A stretch of DNA of 32,611 nt from Fidelibacterota bacterium (GTDB lineage: Bacteria; Fidelibacterota; UBA2242), in NCBI GenBank assembly GCA_030603165.1, contig JAUVYH010000016.1:1-32611 (forward strand). Reading direction: 5' to 3'. Both the position numbers and the translations under genes were made by a program. The notes beneath the pieces were generated by a model. That model saw only the letters and a program-made list of their open reading frames with translations, was not told the DNA's origin and ran no database searches. This document shows positions 24,337 through 32,510 of this stretch, piece by piece. Within the stretch, counting starts at the first letter, position 1; the number at the start of each line of letters is the position of its first letter.

Positions 24337-25799
24337 GAGGGTTATCCGTTATGAGGACGTTATCCTTAATGGGACTGTTGCTGGTAGCAACGGCTTGTCT
24401 CGAACGAATGCCATTGCCCTCGCTTGAAGAATCCGACCGCCCTGACTTCAATCCTGATACGACATATCTGCCCCTTTCCCCTTCCTGGGGCAGTGCGGAT
24501 GGCCTTATTACACCCATTGAAGTCGTTGTTTCCTATGACCGCCATATCTTTGTCGCCGACATCGGGGCTCGTGACATCCTCGTATTCAATCAGGCTGGAA
24601 CCAGGCTGGATCAAGTTGACCCAACCTATGCTACTCTGGATTTCGATCATCTCGTTGCAGACTTCACTCCCACGGATATGGATATCGATGGCAGGCTGAA
24701 CCTGCTGATAATCAACGGCTCCAATAAAATATACCGCTGGAACCAATTCTGGAATATTCACGGTATCGATTCGGTTGCCAGCGAAATCCTGGTTAAAAAT
24801 GTCAAGACGGGTGAACGGTTATGGTTGTCTCCATTTCAACAGGAGACAGGGGCCTTCCTGGCGCAATCACCGGATTGGTTCATAGAACTGGACAGCAGCA
24901 GATACGAAAAAAATGATGCTGTTGCAGATTCCCTACTCAGGCCCCATGAATTTTTCGACATGGCTTTTTGGGTGAATCAACAATATGATATCTTCTATCA
25001 TCCTGAAAGGACCGTCTTCTCAGCCATTTCCGCTGCTCGGCTCGATGACTATTTTTTCTATGCCGCCGATTCGATGCAGAACCGGATTCTCCGGGCCGAG
25101 CTGTTCCGCAACGGTGCCATTAAACTTGGCAACGGGGAAGCCTACTTTACCCACTTCGCATTATTTGTGGATAATGTGAAAGAAATCGGCACAGGTGCCG
25201 GAACGGTCAACCTGCCTACCGGTCTGGATGTGGACATTTTCGGAAATCTCTACTATTCCCAATATGGTAAGCAGATATACGCCCATTCGGTCCGGCCATC
25301 GAAGGAGTTGAGCTTCCCATCGCGCTTTGAACTTTTTGTCGATGACATTATGACTCCCGGGCAATATCTTAGACCAACCGATATCGCGGTCGATACACGA
25401 CAAATGATCTACGTTGCCAATACAGACTTGCAGGAAATCCTCGTCTTTAATGGGGACGGCAGCTTCTTCAAAAAAGCAGGTATTGAAAAGGTGACAATCG
25501 ATACGACAATGTGGGTACCCTTCATAGGTGAAGGCACCTTCCTCGATACCAGCCTCTGGGTCTATTTTGACAGCGATTCAGCCCTGGTTGACACTACGAT
25601 CTTTATTCCAGCGGTTATGGATTCGGCTCTTGTAGATACTTTTTACTATTGGGAGAAGAAGGGTCAGCTGGTAAAGCCGGTTTCCGTCGCTGCCGATGAG
25701 CGAGGGGTGATCTACGTCTGTGATCCGAAGCAGGGTGGAGTGTTCCGCTTTATCCTTTCCACCTCATTTGATGAAGAATTGACAGATATAAACCAATGA
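24333..25799 (+). CDS. NHL-repeat-like lipoprotein
   Basis: This 488-aa predicted lipoprotein (lipobox VATAC, Cys 22) carries beta-propeller-type repeats of the NHL kind. Clear units are PIEVVVSYDRHIFVADIGAR (about 55-75), RPTDIAVDTRQMIYVANTDL (about 348-367) and KPVSVAADERGVIYVCDPKQ (near 450). The middle is less regular and may hold further blades. Before the last unit lies an insertion rich in Asp, Ser and Thr, with DSALVDT twice. Propeller proteins of this type often bind proteins or carbohydrates at the surface; no enzyme site is visible. The overlap with both neighbours is 4 bp (ATGA), so translation is coupled. A second in-frame ATG seven codons in is possible. Confidence 0.8.
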   Translation: MRGLSVMRTLSLMGLLLVATACLERMPLPSLEESDRPDFNPDTTYLPLSPSWGSADGLITPIEVVVSYDRHIFVADIGARDILVFNQAGTRLDQVDPTYATLDFDHLVADFTPTDMDIDGRLNLLIINGSNKIYRWNQFWNIHGIDSVASEILVKNVKTGERLWLSPFQQETGAFLAQSPDWFIELDSSRYEKNDAVADSLLRPHEFFDMAFWVNQQYDIFYHPERTVFSAISAARLDDYFFYAADSMQNRILRAELFRNGAIKLGNGEAYFTHFALFVDNVKEIGTGAGTVNLPTGLDVDIFGNLYYSQYGKQIYAHSVRPSKELSFPSRFELFVDDIMTPGQYLRPTDIAVDTRQMIYVANTDLQEILVFNGDGSFFKKAGIEKVTIDTTMWVPFIGEGTFLDTSLWVYFDSDSALVDTTIFIPAVMDSALVDTFYYWEKKGQLVKPVSVAADERGVIYVCDPKQGGVFRFILSTSFDEELTDINQ

Positions 25800-27931
25800 G
25801 ATACTTTCTGAAACGCATGATTAAACTATATTGCTTGATATCATATTTATGGATAGGACTCCTGCCACTTACGATGCAAGCCCAGGTTGGAGACGATTAT
25901 AAAAAGTACACCAGTGTTAACCAGCTCGGTATCGGACTGACGAACTTTGGGGTGTTGGGCAACGGGTATACTAGAATCGATGGCAAGATCCAGCCCTCGT
26001 GCATGTACAAGCAGCATACTCTGGTCATGCGAGAACAGGTAGAGCACTTTGAATACTCCGGTTTGTGGGTCGGAGGTATGGTGGGTGGACAGGTCCGGGT
26101 CTCTACTGCCATCGTAGACGACGTGTCAGAGTCCGGTTCCGAAGGTTTCGAGTACATCCCGCTGACTCTCCTGACCGAGAGATCGAATGTCACCACCAGC
26201 CCCGTCTACGATCCTGATGCTGTTTCACACCAGGATTTCACAACCAGGTTCACCGACGTCTTCCCGGCCAGCATACCGGTCGTGCCAAACCACGTACCGT
26301 TGGGAATTGAAGTAACCATGCGCACCTATGGCTGGGACTTTTCCTTCGCGGAAGCCTTCGTGATTTTCGAATACACCATCAAGAATGTCAATCCCGATGA
26401 AACCATCTCGAATATCTATGCCGGAATATGGTCCGATGTGGTTGTTGCCAATATGAACTATACCAGCACCTATGAACCAGGTCAAGGATTTACCTATTAC
26501 GACGATCTGGATGGATTCGATGAAACCGTTGACGCTGCCGGATTCACACGGGACATGAGTTACGAGTACGACGCCGACGGTGATGACGGCTGGGCGGAAA
26601 CCTATATCGCTTTCAAAACACTGGGAGGCTCCGTTCCTCAGCCGTATCTCAAAACATTCTACAGTCAATGGCCCTGGAATGCTGCTATTAATGAGCTCTA
26701 TCCCCTGTACGTCATGGCATTGACGGATGCCGAACGTTATGCCCAGCTCTCCAGCAGTGTGCAACAGGGTGATAGATCGGATCCCTTGTATTTACCGGCT
26801 GACGGGTATCCTGCCAATCCCGGCAGCTGGCTCTTTCTGCACTCGGCAGGACCTCTGGGTTCAGTTCCAGTTGAAGGAGATTGGGAGCTGCCCCCCGGCG
26901 ATTCCCTGAAAGTGGTGTTTGCCGCGGTTGCTGCCCCCTGGGCAACCTCGGGGATCGACTCCCCTGCCAGGCGCAAAGCATTGCACACCAATGCCGACTG
27001 GGCTCAAAAAGCCTACAATGGTGAGGATGTGAACCGGAATAACGTTCTGGATCCCGGTGAAGACGGCAATAAAGATGGCCAACTTGACCGCTATATCCTG
27101 CCCGAGCCTCCGCCACCACCCGCGATTTACGTTGATAATCGCAGTCAGCAGGTGGACATCTATTGGGACCGATACTCTGAGGATTTTCTTGATCCTATCT
27201 CACACCGCAAGGATTTCGAAGGATACCGCCTCTATGGTGCGCGCAAAGTCCAGAGTGATGACCAGGAGCAGGAGTTTTCCCTGCTTGCTGAATTCGATCT
27301 GCCGGGCAACGATATCGGTTTCGATGTGGGCTTTGGTCCCGTACAGATTGTTAATGAAGTGGGCGAGCCTGATAGTGTTTTCTTCGCGGGCAGCTACTAT
27401 CACTATAAATACACGAACTATGGGGTCAAGAACGGCTGGCTCAATTACTATGCAGTAACCGCTTTCGATCAGGGTGATCCCGCCACCAACCTGGCAAGCC
27501 TGGAAAGCTCCAAGTTTGCCAACCGTAAGGTTGTATATCCCGGGACGGTGGCTGAAGATTGGACTGATAAAACCGGCGTTTATCCCAATCCCTACCGTGG
27601 GTCCGCGAAGTGGGACGGCTACGGCACCCGCGACAAGTTAATCTGGTTCCAGTACCTGCCACCGAAAGCGGAAATCCGTATCTATACTCTGGCCATGGAT
27701 GAGGTGAAAAAAATCATTCATGACGCCGGCAGCTACTCAGGGGAGGATGTCCGCAATATCAACTCGAGATTGAATCCCAAATTTTCCGGCGGTGAACACG
27801 CCTGGGATCTTATCACCCACCATGAACAGGAAGCTGCAACAGGCATGTACCTCTACACCGTGAAGAATATTGATAAAACCAGCTCTAATTACGGTAAGGT
27901 CAAAGAGGGCAAGTTTGTTATTTTGAAATGA
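25796..27931 (+). CDS. Large secreted protein with variant sorting-type C-terminus and calcium-binding-like loop
   Basis: This 711-aa exported protein has a signal peptide ending near LPLTMQAQ. Next comes the N-terminal family motif NQLGIGLTNFGVLGNGY with QPSCMYK, also seen in the 180-residue protein at 18143. The central region is beta-rich. DVNRNNVLDPGEDGNKDG (about 413-430) looks like two calcium-binding loops of the dockerin/EF-hand type. A proline stretch (EPPPPP) precedes a fibronectin-III-like part (VDIYWDRYSEDF). The C-terminal part begins VYPNPYRG (about 594), not NYPNPFN, contains an insert of about 40 residues, and ends in ATGMYLYTVKN to EGKFVILK. This may be a variant T9SS sorting domain; the final GKFVILK is typical. 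The last gene of the overlapping operon, it starts 4 bp before the preceding stop. Confidence 0.82.
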   Translation: MRYFLKRMIKLYCLISYLWIGLLPLTMQAQVGDDYKKYTSVNQLGIGLTNFGVLGNGYTRIDGKIQPSCMYKQHTLVMREQVEHFEYSGLWVGGMVGGQVRVSTAIVDDVSESGSEGFEYIPLTLLTERSNVTTSPVYDPDAVSHQDFTTRFTDVFPASIPVVPNHVPLGIEVTMRTYGWDFSFAEAFVIFEYTIKNVNPDETISNIYAGIWSDVVVANMNYTSTYEPGQGFTYYDDLDGFDETVDAAGFTRDMSYEYDADGDDGWAETYIAFKTLGGSVPQPYLKTFYSQWPWNAAINELYPLYVMALTDAERYAQLSSSVQQGDRSDPLYLPADGYPANPGSWLFLHSAGPLGSVPVEGDWELPPGDSLKVVFAAVAAPWATSGIDSPARRKALHTNADWAQKAYNGEDVNRNNVLDPGEDGNKDGQLDRYILPEPPPPPAIYVDNRSQQVDIYWDRYSEDFLDPISHRKDFEGYRLYGARKVQSDDQEQEFSLLAEFDLPGNDIGFDVGFGPVQIVNEVGEPDSVFFAGSYYHYKYTNYGVKNGWLNYYAVTAFDQGDPATNLASLESSKFANRKVVYPGTVAEDWTDKTGVYPNPYRGSAKWDGYGTRDKLIWFQYLPPKAEIRIYTLAMDEVKKIIHDAGSYSGEDVRNINSRLNPKFSGGEHAWDLITHHEQEAATGMYLYTVKNIDKTSSNYGKVKEGKFVILK

Positions 27932-27954
27932 GAGTCGGTACTTGCATTTTTTAA

Positions 27955-27982
27955 TTGCATCTCAGTAGAAGTACGCTATTTT
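27955..27982 (+). promoter_or_regulatory. Weak promoter candidate before the duplicated leader
   Basis: TTGCAT (27955-27960) and TATTTT (27977-27982) are separated by 16 bases, about 37 bases before the first start codon of the duplicated leader. The match to consensus is modest. Read-through from the upstream operon is also possible. Confidence 0.25.
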
Positions 27983-27994
27983 AAATAACACAAC

Positions 27995-28192
27995 AACAAA
28001 CAAAAGGAGGTAAAAGGTTATGAAGAGATTGTTAACAGTTCTGTCTCTCGGCATTACGATTGCCCTGGGTCAGAAATATCTTGTGTTTTATGTCACTTAA
28101 CAAACAAAAGGAGGTAAAAAGTTATGAAGAGATTGTTAGTTATGAAGAGATTTTTAATAGTTCTATTCCTCGGCATTACGATTGCCCTGGGA
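27995..28192 (+). repeat. Tandem duplication of leader, RBS and signal-peptide coding sequence
   Basis: Copy 1 (27995-28071) and copy 2 (28099-28192) share AACAAACAAAAGGAGGTAAA, ATGAAGAGATTGTTA, and CTCGGCATTACGATTGCCCT. Copy 2 contains an extra 18-bp internal repeat (28120-28137 and 28138-28155, AGTTATGAAGAGATT). Only copy 2 leads into a full gene. Confidence 0.9.
28020..28100 (+). pseudogene. Orphan signal-peptide mini-ORF (26 codons)
   Basis: The frame starts at ATG after a strong AAGGAGGT and reads MKRLLTVLSLGITIALGQ, then KYLVFYVT and stop. It matches the signal peptide of the 892-aa protein that starts 104 bases downstream (LFLGITIALGQ), but has no mature domain. It is either debris from a tandem duplication or a real short leader peptide. 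Its ribosome site is as good as the one used by the full gene. Confidence 0.6.
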
Positions 28193-30802
28193 CAAACGAT
28201 CACTCCGATCGCCGACATTCAGTATGTCGCTGATCCCGCCACGGATGACGCTTCTCCACTGGTCGGTCAGACCGTCACCGTGTCCGGTGTTGTGACAGCC
28301 GAGTTCTGGGGATCGTCAAGCAACAAGTACTTCAGGGTGCAGGATGCGGATACGGCTTGGAGCGGTATCACGATCTATAACACTGATGGCTGGGACAGCT
28401 ATTCCTTCACCCTGGAAGCTGGTGCCGGCAGTACCCTTGCCGAGGGTGACAGCGTGACAATTACCGGCGAAGTGTACGAGTCCTGGGGCAAGACCCGGAT
28501 CCGGAACACCACCAACGTCACCGTACATGGACCAGCGGTCAATCCCCCGGCTCCCATTGAGGTCTCAACTCTTGATGCTAGCCAGGAGAAATACGAAAAA
28601 GTCCTTCTCAAGGTAACCGATGTTGATATCTCCGATCCTGATTTAGATGGGGATTGGAGCGTAACCGACGGGAGTGGTGATCTGGTCATTGGCGATAAAT
28701 GGGACTATTACTACTACCCGAAAGCGGGCGACAGCCTGGCTACTATTACGGGCACCCTGGAACAATATGACGACGCATATTTACTGATGCCACGCCTGGC
28801 CCGCGATGTGGTGGAAGCCGGACCTTACACGCGCGTACAGCGGATCCAGCAGGTTCTGGGTTCGTCACTGTATATGACGCCAGACAGTGCGCACTTCGAC
28901 ATTAGTTATCTACTCGGTGATACTGTTACCTGCATCGGTATCGTAACGGCACCCGTCACTGAATTAACGGGTTTAGATTCAACTGGGGGACAATTATCGG
29001 GCTACATGCGATTCAACTGGCAGGATCCTAACGGCGGTCCCTTCAGTGGGATCATGTCTTACTATGATGATCCCAGCGCATTCCCGTGGCTCATAGAAGG
29101 CGATTCGATAATCATTACCGGGCGTATCGATGAATATAACCGCTTCAATGAGCTGTGGATTACCGAACCGATCCAGTTAGTCGCCGAAAATGCCCATATC
29201 CCTGAACGGCCGGTTCTTTCCACCGGCGATCTACGGCTGCCCATCACTGCCGAACAGTGGGAGTTGTGCATGGTTCGCATTGAGAACGCCACCGTCATCG
29301 ACAACGCCTTGGGATACGGGGAGTTCTCCATAGATGACGGCAGCGGCAGTATTAGGATTGATGGAGATGGCACGAACAGCATGGAGGGTATAGACATATA
29401 TGGCGGTCCAACCGATGCCGGGCCATTTGTTATTCCTCCTAACGGCACAACGATCGCGTCTCTCGATGGTTACGTATATCATGCCTACGGCTCCTATGAG
29501 GATTCTACCACCTATCAGGTGAGACCTCTTTATCATTCAGACGTAGTGCTTGGCGGTGGACCACCTTCCATCACCGGTTTTGCGGTCGTGGAGTCGCCGC
29601 TCGGTCCTGATGATGCCATAACAGTCAGTGCAACCATAACCGATGGGTCTGATGTTGCTTCGGCTGTCGTTAACTACCGGATAGATGGCGACACATGGAC
29701 TGAAGCGGCCATGACCGAGGGGGCCGATAGTGTCTGGAGCGGGACCATTCCGGCGACCGGCACTGAGGGAGCACTGGTGGAGTACTTCCTTTTCGCCACT
29801 GACGATGGATTGGATAACCAGGATGAGCCCATGTCAACCTTCTTACCGGCGAATACACGCCAGGCGCTATACGGTTACCATACCAGGGCAGATGGTCCTA
29901 CAATCCATGATATTCAGTACACGCCGTTTGAGAGCGGTGACACCTACTATATCACCGCGATTGTGAGCGTGAGTGGCGTGGTCACCAGCAATGCTAATCA
30001 ACCGGAATCGAGAGCGGGCGGCTTTGTAATCCAGGATGGTACGGGAATCTGGAATGGTATTTGGGCTGAATTAGGTACGGCTGCGGCTTATACCGTAAAC
30101 CAAGGTGACAGCATTACCATCAAAGGTACTGTGATTGAGGATGGCGGGATGACAGCAGTTAGCGATGTTTCCGCTGTCACGGTTCATGCCTCGGGCAAGA
30201 GTGTAGCAGCTCTCGAGATAACCGGCGCGGGGTTTGTAACCGATCCCGAGAAATACGAGGGTGTATTACTGCATTTTGGTGCAGTCACAGTTACCGATTC
30301 TGGCAGCTATGACAAGACGGTTACGGATGATGGCGGCGTTACTTCCTTCCTCATCGATGATGACTTTATGATTCATGAAAGCCCTGACGATATGCACTAT
30401 CATGCGCTGGATATTGGAGATGTCATTGCCGATCTCTCGGGTATCTGCCACTATTATTATGGCAATCATTTGGTGATGATACGCGACCCAGCCGACCTGG
30501 GAATCGACGTGTCCGTTGACGATGGCAATGGCCTTCCAGTGAAATTCTCCTTAAGCCAGAACTATCCGAATCCGTTCAACCCGACGACCACCATTGACTA
30601 TTCACTGGCCCGGCAGGTGAGTCACACACTGAAGGTTTACAACCTGCGGGGTGCGCTGGTGGCTACGTTGGTGGATGACATCAGTCCGGCTGGCTCATAC
30701 AGAGTTACCTGGAACGCAAATAATTTCGCTAGTGGGCTATACATTCTGCGTCTGAATGCAGAGGATTTCCACCAGACCAAGAAGCTAATCCTGCTCAAGT
30801 AA
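28124..30802 (+). CDS. T9SS-exported protein with OB-fold-type repeats
   Basis: This 892-aa protein has a signal peptide (MKRLLVMKRFLIVLFLGITI to LGQ), preceded by AAAGGAGGT 9 bases before the ATG; the inner ATG six codons on is too far from that site. Several repeats have the OB-fold look of extracellular YhcR-like or DUF5689-like domains: LVGQTVTVSGVVTAEFWG with YFRVQDADTAWSGITIY, LLGDTVTCIGIVTAP, WELCMVRIENATVID, and YYITAIVSVSGVVTSN with GGFVIQDGTGIW. A region near 480-560 resembles a fibronectin-like unit (ISVSATITDGSD-type). The C-terminus is a complete T9SS type A sorting domain (FSLSQNYPNPFNPTTTIDYS to KKLILLK). It is probably a cell-surface or released protein with several ligand-binding modules. 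No nuclease or protease motif is visible. Confidence 0.9.
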   Translation: MKRLLVMKRFLIVLFLGITIALGQTITPIADIQYVADPATDDASPLVGQTVTVSGVVTAEFWGSSSNKYFRVQDADTAWSGITIYNTDGWDSYSFTLEAGAGSTLAEGDSVTITGEVYESWGKTRIRNTTNVTVHGPAVNPPAPIEVSTLDASQEKYEKVLLKVTDVDISDPDLDGDWSVTDGSGDLVIGDKWDYYYYPKAGDSLATITGTLEQYDDAYLLMPRLARDVVEAGPYTRVQRIQQVLGSSLYMTPDSAHFDISYLLGDTVTCIGIVTAPVTELTGLDSTGGQLSGYMRFNWQDPNGGPFSGIMSYYDDPSAFPWLIEGDSIIITGRIDEYNRFNELWITEPIQLVAENAHIPERPVLSTGDLRLPITAEQWELCMVRIENATVIDNALGYGEFSIDDGSGSIRIDGDGTNSMEGIDIYGGPTDAGPFVIPPNGTTIASLDGYVYHAYGSYEDSTTYQVRPLYHSDVVLGGGPPSITGFAVVESPLGPDDAITVSATITDGSDVASAVVNYRIDGDTWTEAAMTEGADSVWSGTIPATGTEGALVEYFLFATDDGLDNQDEPMSTFLPANTRQALYGYHTRADGPTIHDIQYTPFESGDTYYITAIVSVSGVVTSNANQPESRAGGFVIQDGTGIWNGIWAELGTAAAYTVNQGDSITIKGTVIEDGGMTAVSDVSAVTVHASGKSVAALEITGAGFVTDPEKYEGVLLHFGAVTVTDSGSYDKTVTDDGGVTSFLIDDDFMIHESPDDMHYHALDIGDVIADLSGICHYYYGNHLVMIRDPADLGIDVSVDDGNGLPVKFSLSQNYPNPFNPTTTIDYSLARQVSHTLKVYNLRGALVATLVDDISPAGSYRVTWNANNFASGLYILRLNAEDFHQTKKLILLK

Positions 30803-30803
30803 T

Positions 30804-30842
30804 CTACTTGACATAAATCAAGTAGAAAATTTTCCGTTTTTT
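30804..30842 (+). terminator. Hairpin terminator after the 892-aa gene
   Basis: The 8-bp arms CTACTTGA (30804-30811) and TCAAGTAG (30818-30825) with loop CATAAA begin at the stop codon. T-rich sequence (TTTTCCGTTTTTT) follows. The stem is AT-rich and the long T-run is about 10 bases away, so strength is uncertain. Confidence 0.45.
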
Positions 30843-31052
30843 GATAATTGAGCAAAAGGTTTCATTGATTACAGGGTCAGATTCCATCAGAGTAGGGCAA
30901 GGGGCTGTTTTAAAGAGTACACATCCCTTACAGGATAGGAAGACTGTCGGATCGTCCTGATTTGCGATGTTTTCCAAACCACTCTTATTTGCGTAAATTG
31001 ATTTATAGTGAGTTTCATTGATGCCTTACTGTTCGTATTCGATTGGAAAGAT

Positions 31053-31132
31053 GGAAAAATAGCGTCGAAAAACCTTCCGAAGGTTCTAAACCTTTGGAAG
31101 GTTCTGACCCTTATTTAAATGTTCTGATTATG
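31053..31132. repeat. Palindrome-rich repeat, copy A
   Basis: AACCTTCCGAAGGTT (31071-31085) and AACCTTTGGAAGGTT (31089-31103) are both near-perfect palindromes in tandem. The whole stretch, starting at GAAAAATAGCGTC and ending near AAATGTTCTGATTATG, resembles copy B at 31460-31530. Confidence 0.6.
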
Positions 31133-31459
31133 TCAAAGATTTCTCAACATGCTATTTGTGGTCTGGCCACAAGTTACTTTTCAAAGCGCGGGAAAAATGG
31201 GTTTAATCACCCATCAATTGTCGGATTGGAAATGTTTGGACTGGCCGAATACTGACAATGGTTTTGCCTTAGCTCTATTCCTGTTTTTGGATGAGTTGAA
31301 GCAGAGTCGGGAGTGTGTCCTTTCGTTTTTGAAAGCAACAGCGGAGTGACATACCCACCAATATTTAGTTAAGACTATGACAACTCAGAATGGATCACAA
31401 ACGACCTGGGACAGAAACTGATAAGCTTCAAATAATTCGTACAGTCAGGAACAAGAATA

Positions 31460-31530
31460 GAAAAATTGCGTCAGTAACCCTTCTGAAGATTTTGAACCTT
31501 CGGAAGGTCCTGACTTGAATGTTTTTATGA
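31460..31530. repeat. Palindrome-rich repeat, copy B
   Basis: GAAAAATTGCGTC is followed by ACCCTTCTGAAGATT and AACCTTCGGAAGGT, then TTGAATGTTTTTATGAAC. It shows the same order of parts as copy A with perhaps three quarters identity. The paired AACCTTC/GAAGGTT words are a widespread intergenic repeat type. Confidence 0.6.
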
Positions 31531-31579
31531 ACTTTGATGTAACATATACATCATTAGTCAAGAATAAGGAGAGGAAAAT

Positions 31580-32395
31580 ATGCTTGGAATGAAAACGATT
31601 CGTCTCAACTATTTAATGAGTCTTCTGATTGCTATTATTTGCATCACAAGTATCAACAGCTGCGAGGAAGAACGACAGGAACAGCATTTTTACTTTGTCC
31701 AGATTACTGACACCCATTTTGAAACCGGAGATAATATGGATAGATCTGAAAAGGCAGTAGAACTCATCAACGATTTGCCAATGAAAATCCAATGTGTAGT
31801 GCATACAGGCGATATAACTACGGACAGACTTGAGGATAAACAACTTTTAGACTCCTGTTTGTCGATACTGGAGAAGATTACTGTTCCAATTCATTATGTC
31901 CCTGGTAATCATGATATTTTTCCTGAGAGACTGGAGTCAACATGCAAAGTGTATAAAGAGAATTTTGGAGGATTGATTTCACAGGCAGAATATGATAATG
32001 TTGTGTTTATATTTGTCTTTACAGAGCCACTAAGAAAGTCATTCACAATAAAAGGCTACCAACCCCTAAAGCAGCTTGAGGAATATCTCAAGAAGTCAAA
32101 AGGAAAGCCTGTGATAGTATTTCATCACGCTCCTTCAGTTGATGATTTTTATAACAATGAGTTTCACAAAAGATGGAAACAAGAGATAAGGGATAAATGG
32201 GTAAAGCTAATCAATGCTTACAATGTTAAGGCGGTAATTGCCGGGCATTTTCATAGAGATGAACATCACTGGTTGGAAGATGTTCCTTTATATGTGTCAG
32301 CTCCCATTTCAGGATGGTGGAGAAGGCAAGCAACATTCAGGATATATGAATACCGTAACGGTAAAATCGGATATCGAACACAGTACATAGAATAG
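31580..32395 (+). CDS. Calcineurin-like metallophosphoesterase, lipoprotein
   Basis: This 271-aa protein has the full set of calcineurin-like phosphoesterase motifs, which bind two metals and hydrolyse phosphoesters: TDTHF (Asp 44, His 46), HTGDITTD (Asp 78), GNHD (Asn 110, His 111), FHHAP (His 182/183) and AGHFHRDEHH (His 223, His 225). The N-terminus is a lipoprotein signal with lipobox INSC (Cys 28), so it is probably membrane-anchored and acts in the periplasm or on the surface. The start is fixed by AAGGAGAGG 5 bases before the ATG. Family members cut cyclic nucleotides, phospholipids or other phosphoesters; the substrate cannot be told from sequence. It stands alone, with no partner genes in view. 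Confidence 0.92.
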   Translation: MLGMKTIRLNYLMSLLIAIICITSINSCEEERQEQHFYFVQITDTHFETGDNMDRSEKAVELINDLPMKIQCVVHTGDITTDRLEDKQLLDSCLSILEKITVPIHYVPGNHDIFPERLESTCKVYKENFGGLISQAEYDNVVFIFVFTEPLRKSFTIKGYQPLKQLEEYLKKSKGKPVIVFHHAPSVDDFYNNEFHKRWKQEIRDKWVKLINAYNVKAVIAGHFHRDEHHWLEDVPLYVSAPISGWWRRQATFRIYEYRNGKIGYRTQYIE

Positions 32396-32510
32396 GGGTT
32401 GCTATGATACATCTCAAGTAATGGTTTCCTTCTCTAATTGTTCAAAATATGTCAATGAACCTTTTTACAGAACTTTTCGGACTTAACCAAAAATTGAGAA
32501 GGATGATATT

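Larger units (their letters stand above)
30843..31579. other. Gene-free region with two related palindromic repeats
   Basis: No credible coding sequence is present. A frame at 31043-31255 has no family resemblance or ribosome site and runs through a repeat. The two repeat copies are described separately. A small hairpin ATGGGT/ACCCAT lies near 31196-31213. The last 40 bases hold the ribosome site AAGGAGAGG of the next gene. Confidence 0.5.

Noticed and set aside
26225-26764. 179-codon minus-strand frame opposite the 711-aa gene
   Set aside because: It is a shadow of the coding strand, with no start signal or domain.
31043-31255. 70-codon plus-strand frame
   Set aside because: It begins in repeat copy A, has no ribosome site and shows no recognisable domain or signal peptide.
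31053-31530. CRISPR array
   Set aside because: There are only two diverged copies 400 bases apart and no regular spacers; the palindromes fit an intergenic repeat.
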